A stretch of 16,207 bases of DNA from assembly GCA_013696045.1 (NCBI GenBank), contig JACCZH010000379.1, positions 1-16,207 of the forward strand. Direction: 5' to 3'. The notes beneath the pieces are model-generated. The model saw only the letters and a list, made by a program, of their open reading frames with translations, was not told the DNA's origin and made no database searches. Positions within the stretch are counted from its first letter, which is position 1. Each line of letters begins with the position of its first letter. Shown one piece after another: positions 6,072-11,321 of this stretch. The stretch is from Chloroflexia bacterium. Its GTDB lineage: Bacteria > Chloroflexota > Chloroflexia > Thermomicrobiales > CFX8. The position numbers and the translations under genes were made by a program.

Positions 6072-7292
6072 TCAGATCGTCACGACAGGTGGCAGATTCT
6101 CCGCGACCGAAATTGTGCCGCCCCCCAGCACCTCATCGCCACGATAGAAAACCACAGCTTGACCGGGCGCGACTGCCGACGGTACGTCGGCGAAATGGAC
6201 CCGCACCTTGCCATCATTCAACGGTTCAATCTCCGAATGATAGCGCGTTCCACGATAGCGAACAGCCACTTCGCACTCGAATCGTTGGGCTGGCCATACG
6301 CCTGAGACGAAATCCACCTGGTGAGCGATCAGGGCGGTAAAGCCCATCTCATCACGAGTACCCACGACAAGCTGATTCCGCTCCAGGTCCAACCGCAGAA
6401 CGTAGAACGGCTCCGGCCCGGCTACTCCAATGCCCCGGCGCTGGCCGATGGTGTATTGCAATAATCCCTGGTGTTCTCCGAGCACGGTTCCACGTGAATC
6501 GACGATCCGTCCGGGAACAGTCAGCCCTGGCCGGCGCTTGCTCACGAAATCCGTATAAGCGCCCTTGCCGACAAAACAGGTGCCCTGGCTATCCGGAACA
6601 CCGGCCACCGGCAGCCCGAACGCGTGCGCCAGCTCGCGCACCTCGGTCTTCCTCAGCCGGCCCAGAGGGAAGAGCAAATAACCAAGCTGCTCCTGGGTCA
6701 GCATATAGAGCACATAGGACTGGTCCTTCGTGTCGTCAGCCGCCTGGTGGAGATGGAAGACGCCGTGCTCGTCACGCTCGATGCGCGCATAGTGTCCAGT
6801 CGCCAGGAAATCAGCCCCCAGGAAACGCGCTTTGGCAATTAAATGCCGGAACTTCACGTAGCGGTTGCACTCCAGGCAGGGATTCGGCGTGCGGCCCTGA
6901 GCGTACTCGTCCACGAAGTAGTTGATAACGACTCTCTCGAATTCTTTCTGCACGTTGAGCGGGTAGAACGGCACGTCCATGCCCTGGCAGGTGGCACGGG
7001 CATTTTCCAACGACTCAATCGAGCATCAAGGATTGATGTAGTCGTCATCCTCGGCTGGCGTATAAACCCGCATGTTCATGCCGATAACGTTGTAGCCGCG
7101 TTCACGCAGGAGCAACGCGGTCACGGCGGAATCAACACCGCCGCTCATGGCAACCACGACCGTGCGCCCGTTGCCGTCTCTCGGTCCAACGTCGTAATTC
7201 GCCAGCAGCCGCTCGGCCTCGCCCTGACTCAAGCGCTCAATGGGCTCGATGGGATTCATCGCAGCGGCTGGGATGTCAAAAACCTGTGCCAT
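6072..7292 (-). CDS. mnmA: tRNA-specific 2-thiouridylase MnmA, candidate selenoprotein (in-frame TGA at 7028-7026)
   Basis: Thiolates U34 of tRNA-Lys, -Glu and -Gln in an ATP- and persulfide-dependent reaction in the cytosol. Reading through one TGA gives 406 residues. The N-terminal part has the PP-loop AMSGGVDSA, the rest has GRTPNPCLECN (catalytic Cys), LATGHYARI, KDQSYVLYML, PDSQGTCFVGK (second catalytic Cys) and GQRRGIGV. The TGA is codon 89, in the context DYINP-TGA-CSIESLENAR. Both halves are in the same frame, so this is not a frameshift. Related enzymes carry Cys-Cys-Ser/Thr here, so TGA replaces the first Cys, the classical sign of selenocysteine. If TGA were a stop, the product would be an 88-residue PP-loop fragment without catalytic cysteines. 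The gene's own final stop is also TGA. The first 42 residues before the PP-loop are a long extension. The ribosome binding site at 7292 is weak. Confidence 0.92.
6979..7003 (-). promoter_or_regulatory. Candidate bacterial SECIS hairpin downstream of the mnmA TGA
   Basis: On the coding strand ATGCCC (7003-6998) pairs with GGGCAT (6984-6979), a perfect 6-bp stem with a 13-nt loop, GTGCCACCTGCCA. The loop starts 28 nt after the TGA and its first base is G. As I remember the published bacterial SECIS consensus, the apical loop lies about 16-37 nt from UGA, has up to 14 nt, and carries a G in its first two positions; this hairpin fits. It is coding sequence, as bacterial SECIS elements are. The loop is at the long end of the allowed range. 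Confidence 0.45.
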
Positions 7293-7334
7293 AGCTCACA
7301 ACTTCATTCGGATCAGTCGGTCCTCACCAGAAAG

Positions 7335-7354
7335 CCGCCAGCAAATGCTGGCGG
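7335..7354. repeat. Palindrome, 8-bp stem, upstream of mnmA
   Basis: CCGCCAGC, loop AAAT, GCTGGCGG. Perfect stem in the 169-bp gap between the membrane-protein gene at 7462 and mnmA. No T-tract follows on the minus strand (CTTTCTGG only). It could be a leader hairpin of mnmA, which starts 42 bp further on, or a dispersed repeat. Confidence 0.6.
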
Positions 7355-7403
7355 AACCGCGATGGGATCGCAAGAACGTTCCAAATGCAATTGTACCGTC
7401 TTG

Positions 7404-7436
7404 GACTGTCATCCCTCCTTCGTCGGGATGACAGTC
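7404..7436. repeat. Palindrome, 12-bp perfect stem, REP-like
   Basis: GACTGTCATCCC (7404-7415), 9-nt loop TCCTTCGTC, GGGATGACAGTC (7425-7436). The core GTCATCCC...GGGATGAC with a CTTCG-type loop is like dispersed repeats found in many bacterial genomes. No T-tract follows on either strand, so a classical terminator is unlikely, although it lies just past the end of the minus-strand gene at 7462. Confidence 0.7.
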
Positions 7437-7461
7437 ACGGAGTAGGAACTCTCCGGGCACG

Positions 7462-8742
7462 CTACCCCGTCCGCTCTGACGACGAGGAGCGCGCATCGGT
7501 GAACTTGAAGGGAATCATGACCTCGTGCAGATACGCGGGGTCGTACTGCTCGCGACGCATGGCGCCCTGGTTGGCTTGCTCAAACTGACGCAGCATGGTC
7601 TTTAGCTGTTCCACCTGACGTGGAGAGGGATCGTCGTCAAAAATCGACAGAATGAGCACGAACTGGCCGTGGGCGAAAAAAAGCACCTGCCCCTCAGCTA
7701 GCTGGGTTTTATTGACTCGCGAGCCAAATACCTCTTCACTCAGGCTATCGAAGGCACTGAGAATACCGGCCACAATCGCATCGTCCAGAGCGAACTTGCC
7801 ATAGGTAAAGAGCGGTATGCCGGATGGCGTGATGATGGCAACCGTGTTCACCAACGCTTCGGCCGAGCGGTCGGTGCGGCTAACCCGCAAACGCTGCGGC
7901 GTCTGACCGGAGGTTGCCCCCGTTCGCGCTACCAGTCCACTTTGCGCCCGCTGAAGCTCGGCGATACCTTCATCGATGTCAAGCCTGGCTGCGTCATAGC
8001 GGCGCTGGCTGATCTCTCCTAGCGCGAGCAACTGGTCGTTATGTTCCCGCTGGGCTTTTAGCTGATCGATGTTTGACTGAATAGTTGTCATCTGCTCGCG
8101 ACGCACCCGCTCGGAATTATATGTCCTGGTGGAGCGTTGGATCTTCTCAAGGTGGCGGTCGCGGGCCAACCGCGCGAGCCGGCGCTCTTCTTCAGGGGTC
8201 CAGGCAAACCAGCGCTTGCGAATGACCGGATCGCTCCAATCCGCGTTGGTGAACGCCTGGAAGTCAGCCGTTTTGCCAGCCAGTGCCAGATAGAAACCTC
8301 CTAGCGACACCAGCCAGGTAGCGACAAGTGGAATTAAGATCCACGGGAGCACATTCGTCTGAAAGCTCGTGTACCAGGGAACACCGGCGACGACCAGCGC
8401 CGCCACATCACGGCCAAGCATACTGAGCCGCTCGTTTGTCTCAACGTCAGCGCTGAGACGCATCCAGACAGCCAGAACCGCGCCGGTCCAGACGACCCGT
8501 ATAGCATGGACAACCGCCGCGATATGCTGATGACGGCGTATGAAAATACGGCCAGGCGAGCCGGCAAACAGTAAGAAAGGAATCACGCCGATATAGGCTA
8601 GTGCGGCAACCAGCCGGTCAGCGCCATCGGGCGCAACGCGCTCAGATTCGACGGTTGAGACACCGCGCACAGGAGCAGCCTGTTCCGTGGCTGGATCACC
8701 TCGTATGGTTCGTGAAGGTGTTACGCTGGGGCCGCTATCCAT
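7462..8742 (-). CDS. Membrane protein with DUF4870-like helices, SHOCT-like hairpin and longin/roadblock-like C-terminal domain
   Basis: Protein of 426 residues from ATG 8742 (TTG at 8748 is the alternative; neither has a good ribosome binding site). A disordered acidic N-terminus precedes about four membrane helices (43-63, 75-97, 110-126, 132-156); ALAYIGVIPFLLF with a following RRHQHIA resembles DUF4870/Tic20-type proteins. A long charged helical region (about 180-270) contains NDQLLALGEISQRRYDAARL, which matches the short SHOCT pattern (Leu...Gly-x-Ile-x...Tyr). The C-terminal domain (about 298-395) starts VNTVAIITPSGIPLFTYGKF and continues with VLFFAHGQFVLILSIF, strand-rich with two helices, like small longin or roadblock domains that bind GTPases. 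I know no characterised protein with this order. A sensor or scaffold at the membrane is an inference. It is monocistronic here. Confidence 0.75.
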   Translation of the reverse strand: MDSGPSVTPSRTIRGDPATEQAAPVRGVSTVESERVAPDGADRLVAALAYIGVIPFLLFAGSPGRIFIRRHQHIAAVVHAIRVVWTGAVLAVWMRLSADVETNERLSMLGRDVAALVVAGVPWYTSFQTNVLPWILIPLVATWLVSLGGFYLALAGKTADFQAFTNADWSDPVIRKRWFAWTPEEERRLARLARDRHLEKIQRSTRTYNSERVRREQMTTIQSNIDQLKAQREHNDQLLALGEISQRRYDAARLDIDEGIAELQRAQSGLVARTGATSGQTPQRLRVSRTDRSAEALVNTVAIITPSGIPLFTYGKFALDDAIVAGILSAFDSLSEEVFGSRVNKTQLAEGQVLFFAHGQFVLILSIFDDDPSPRQVEQLKTMLRQFEQANQGAMRREQYDPAYLHEVMIPFKFTDARSSSSERTG

Positions 8743-8910
8743 CGTCAAGCCGATCTCTGTGTCCCACGCTTTGACACCCGCTTCGCTCCACGCACTCCGC
8801 CAGATATGAGCGTGGCACCGAGTATGACAATAGCTGCCGGGCTAGACAGCCCTCCAAAAGTCCCATAGTTTGTTTTCAATCGTTCTTGCTTAATGAAAGG
8901 ATGTCGCGAC

Positions 8911-9399
8911 ATGCAACGCGTCGAACCTCTGAAAGGTCAGGAATCGGTCTGGGATTATCCGCGTCCACCTGAACTTGAGCCGGTTTCACAGCGGTTGAGA
9001 GTGGTGTTTAACGGAGTCACCATTGCCGACAGCGGGCACGGTTATCGCGTGCTCGAAACCAGCAGCCCGCCGACCTATTACATCCCACGCGACGACGTTC
9101 AGACACAATATCTCACGACCAGCCAGAGCCGCTCAGTCTGCGAATGGAAGGGTGGCGCGGTCTACTGGAATATCGAGGTAGACGGCAAGCGCAGCGAGGA
9201 CGCCGGCTGGAGCTATCCTGACCCGGTGGATCGCTTTGCCAACATCAAGGACTACATCGCCTTCTACCCCCGACGGGTGGACGCATGCTATGTTGGCGAC
9301 GAACAAGCGCAACCTCAGGATGGCCGCTTCTACGGTGGCTGGATTACCAGCAATATTGTTGGCCCGTTCAAGGGAGCTCCCGGCAGCGAGCATTGGTAA
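8911..9399 (+). CDS. DUF427 domain protein (NTP_transf_9)
   Basis: Protein of 162 residues with the full DUF427 domain (PF04248): RLRVVFNGVTIADSGHGYRV, SPPTYYIPRDDV, then VCEWKGGAVYWNIEVDGKR, AGWSYPDPVDRF and IAFYPRRVDACYVGDE. The conserved Cys-x-x-Lys-Gly and the Trp-x-Tyr-Pro-x-Pro motifs are present. The C-terminal extension DGRFYGGWITSNIVGPFKG is frequent in one subgroup. The biochemical activity of the family is not established. Start: ATG at 8911 has AAAGGA 9 nt upstream; the earlier in-frame ATG at 8893 has none. It leads a three-gene run with a small AtzG-like protein 23 bp downstream and an amidase, which suggests one transcript. The 168-bp gap upstream is AT-richer near its end, but I see no firm promoter. 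Confidence 0.9.
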   Translation: MQRVEPLKGQESVWDYPRPPELEPVSQRLRVVFNGVTIADSGHGYRVLETSSPPTYYIPRDDVQTQYLTTSQSRSVCEWKGGAVYWNIEVDGKRSEDAGWSYPDPVDRFANIKDYIAFYPRRVDACYVGDEQAQPQDGRFYGGWITSNIVGPFKGAPGSEHW

Positions 9400-9422
9400 C
9401 GGGTTGAGAGGATCATGCGGAA

Positions 9423-9629
9423 ATGGACGAGAACCGGCAGATCGACGCCATACTGGAGACGATTCAGGCGTCGCTGGACACCAGGATCGAAGACACCGAG
9501 GAGCTTGAACGCCTACGCAAAGGCATTGAGGGTTGGCTAGGACGCGCCGCCACGCTACGCAACTATCCGCTCACCAACGCTGACGAGCCGGATTTCGTCT
9601 TCAGCGCCTACCGGTCGGAGGCTGAGTAA
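9423..9629 (+). CDS. AtzG/GatC-like small subunit (DUF4089-type)
   Basis: Small acidic protein of 68 residues. The pattern is two helices followed by a short conserved tail, LRNYPLTNADEPDFVFSAYR, which matches the AtzG-like (DUF4089) tail of hydrophobic-x-Pro-Leu...Glu-Pro-x-x-x-Phe. AtzG is a short GatC-like partner that binds and stabilises the amidase AtzE. Here the amidase gene follows directly: the TAA stop (9627-9629) and the amidase ATG (9629-9631) share one base, so the two are almost certainly translated together and probably form a complex. The ribosome binding site GAGAGGA lies about 10 nt before the ATG. The family assignment rests on the tail motif and on context; I see no other diagnostic residues. 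Confidence 0.75.
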   Translation: MDENRQIDAILETIQASLDTRIEDTEELERLRKGIEGWLGRAATLRNYPLTNADEPDFVFSAYRSEAE

Positions 9630-11011
9630 TGCATTATCAAACGATTACTCAGCTGGGCTCCGCGTTGCGCAAGAAGGAAACCACGCCGACCGAGCTAACG
9701 CGCATGTACCTTGAGCGGCTCGACACGGTTGCCCGCCAGTTTAATGCGGTCGTCACGCTTACGGAAGAGCGGGCGCTGCGGGAGGCCCGGCTTGCCGAAA
9801 CCGAGCTTGCAGCCGGCTACGATCGCGGTCCGTTGCACGGCATCCCCTATGGCGTAAAAGATCTGATTGCCACCCAGAATTACCCGACAAGCTGGGGCGC
9901 CGCGCCGTATCGTGACCAGACCTTCGCTGAAGATGCCCATGTGGTGCATAAACTCCAGGCAGCCGGCGGGATTATGGTTGCCAAGCTGGCAATGATAGAG
10001 CTGGCCGGCGGCATGGGCTACGAACAGCCTGAAGCATCCTTTACCGGTCCCTGTAAGACGCCCTGGAATGAAGAGGCCTGGAGCGGTGGCTCATCCTCCG
10101 GCTCGGGCGCTGCCGTCGCCAGTGGGTCCGTGGGTTTCGCGATTGGATCGGAAACGCAAGGCTCGATCCTATCGCCGTCAAATAACTGCGGCGTCAGCGG
10201 TCTGCGGCCAACCTATGGCCGGGTCAGCCGCCGGGGCGCGATGGCGCTGTCCTGGACGATGGACAAGCTCGGTCCAATGTGCCGTTCGGCGGAAGACTGC
10301 GGCCTGGTGCTGGACGCAATCGCCGGGCATGATTCTGGAGATCGCACCAGCATTCAACACGCCTATAGTTATCCGGGCAGTGCTCCAAAAACCAACGGCT
10401 TCCGCTTCGGTGTGGTCGAGAGCGAGCTTGAGGACCTTCAGCCCGAGGTTCGGGCAAACTTCGAGCAATCCCTGAAAGAGCTTGAGAACATCGGGACGAT
10501 CGAGGCGGTCGCGCTGCCGGAGTTCCCGTATCGCGAAGTCGCTGAGGCAATCATCCGAAGCGAGATGGCGGCTGCCTTTGAAGAGCTGATAACCAGCGGT
10601 GACGTCCGCCAGCTTGCCGCGGTCGAGACGCATATCAACCCGCTTACGGCGTTGACGATTCCAGCGCATGTGTACCTGCGGGCGCTGCGCATTCGCCGGC
10701 TTATCTGCAAATCATTGGACGAATTGCTGGTCCACTACGACGCGCTGCTCACTCCGACCAGCCCGAGGGTTGCCAGCCCAATTGGGATGCGTTTCGACGC
10801 GTATTATGAAGGAAAGGGCCGAGGACAGATGAGCGCGGCCACCAACGTCGCCGGACTACCGGGCATCGCTGTTCCAAACGGGATGGGCGAGCGCGGGCTG
10901 CCAACCTCGCTCTGTTTCACAGGACGGGCCTTCAATGAAAATATGATCCTCAGCGCGGCCGTCGCCTACCAATCCCGCACTGGCTGGAATCAACAGCATC
11001 CTGATTGTTAA
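9629..11011 (+). CDS. Amidase-signature hydrolase (GatA/AtzE-like)
   Basis: Amidase-signature enzyme of 460 residues, normal length, hydrolysing a C-N bond with a Ser-cisSer-Lys triad. Visible residues: Lys77 in HGIPYGVKDLI, Ser155 in GGSSSGSGAA and the nucleophile Ser179 in GSETQGSILSPSNNCGVSGL. The usual Gly-Gly-Ser before the nucleophile is Gln-Gly-Ser here, a variant seen in one subgroup of these amidases (with RPTYGRVSRRGAMALSWTMD downstream). The natural substrate cannot be read from sequence. It is not GatA of the tRNA amidotransferase in any obvious way, because no gatB is nearby and the partner is AtzG-like instead of GatC. It overlaps the small-subunit gene by one base. A terminator-like hairpin follows at once. 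Confidence 0.92.
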   Translation: MHYQTITQLGSALRKKETTPTELTRMYLERLDTVARQFNAVVTLTEERALREARLAETELAAGYDRGPLHGIPYGVKDLIATQNYPTSWGAAPYRDQTFAEDAHVVHKLQAAGGIMVAKLAMIELAGGMGYEQPEASFTGPCKTPWNEEAWSGGSSSGSGAAVASGSVGFAIGSETQGSILSPSNNCGVSGLRPTYGRVSRRGAMALSWTMDKLGPMCRSAEDCGLVLDAIAGHDSGDRTSIQHAYSYPGSAPKTNGFRFGVVESELEDLQPEVRANFEQSLKELENIGTIEAVALPEFPYREVAEAIIRSEMAAAFEELITSGDVRQLAAVETHINPLTALTIPAHVYLRALRIRRLICKSLDELLVHYDALLTPTSPRVASPIGMRFDAYYEGKGRGQMSAATNVAGLPGIAVPNGMGERGLPTSLCFTGRAFNENMILSAAVAYQSRTGWNQQHPDC

Positions 11012-11027
11012 ATGGCGAATTTCGTAT

Positions 11028-11054
11028 GGGAGGGCCCTGTGCCCTCCTCGTTTC
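11028..11054 (+). terminator. Possible terminator after the amidase gene
   Basis: GGAGGGC (11029-11035), loop CCTGT, GCCCTCC (11041-11047), followed by TCGTTTCC. The GC-rich 7-bp stem sits 17 bp after the amidase stop with a short, broken T-rich stretch. It is placed correctly to end the DUF427-AtzG-amidase run. Confidence 0.55.
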
Positions 11055-11230
11055 CTTGTCAAACATTTCAAGAACCCCCAACCACTGGAGGGCACTCTCC
11101 TACAAAGCATATCGGCGGCTGGCCCATTGGGATCCACCGGAATGTCGTACTCTTAGGCAGCGCTATCCGTTTCGCTAGACTCCGTGACGAAATCGGCGGA
11201 TTGGCGCTTCTCCCATGGGAGCGACCCTCA

Positions 11231-11261
11231 TCATTGCCTTGACGTTCTGTCACGGCAATGA
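11231..11261 (+). other. Interrupted hairpin upstream of the class B PBP gene
   Basis: TCATTGCC pairs with GGCAATGA (8 bp); after a T/C mismatch, TGAC pairs with GTCA around loop GTTCT. Total 12 bp with one internal mismatch. It lies just upstream of the putative promoter at 11266-11282, so it is more likely an operator-like dyad or a weak terminator than a leader structure of the mRNA. Confidence 0.45.
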
Positions 11262-11265
11262 GAGA

Positions 11266-11282
11266 GTACGTACATATACAAT
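11266..11282 (+). promoter_or_regulatory. Possible promoter/operator of the class B PBP gene with GTACGTAC palindrome
   Basis: GTACGTAC (11266-11273) is followed after ATA by TACAAT (11277-11282), which matches the sigma70 -10 consensus at five of six positions. No good -35 lies 16-18 nt upstream. The palindrome, its 3-nt distance to the -10-like hexamer and its direction toward the gene are the same as upstream of the class A PBP gene (1505-1512, minus strand). Confidence 0.4.
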
Positions 11283-11321
11283 TCATGATTCCTGAGACTC
11301 TCATCGTCCCTGGCAACCGCA

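Larger units (their letters stand above)
11055..11321. other. Intergenic leader region upstream of the class B PBP gene
   Basis: The gap between the amidase and PBP genes is 310 bp. It holds the terminator-like hairpin at its left end, then about 180 bp in which I see nothing, then an interrupted hairpin at 11231-11261 and a GTACGTAC palindrome with a -10-like TACAAT at 11266-11282. Short open frames cross it on both strands but none has a ribosome binding site or recognisable sequence. Confidence 0.6.

Noticed and set aside
6072..7010. mnmA split into two independent genes
   Set aside because: The downstream half has only a TTG as first possible start, no ribosome binding site, and lacks the PP-loop; the halves join in frame as one normal-length enzyme.
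7026..7028. Genetic code with UGA reassigned to Trp or Gly
   Set aside because: Several clear genes in the window, including mnmA itself, end in TGA, with non-coding or other genes directly after them, and only one internal TGA is found in the recognisable genes.
6843..7445. Plus-strand ORF of 200 codons opposite mnmA
   Set aside because: Shadow frame of mnmA and the repeat-containing gap; the end of the peptide is made by palindromic repeat sequence.
10178..10669. Minus-strand ORF opposite the amidase
   Set aside because: Shadow of a complete amidase with all catalytic residues; typical high-GC antisense frame.
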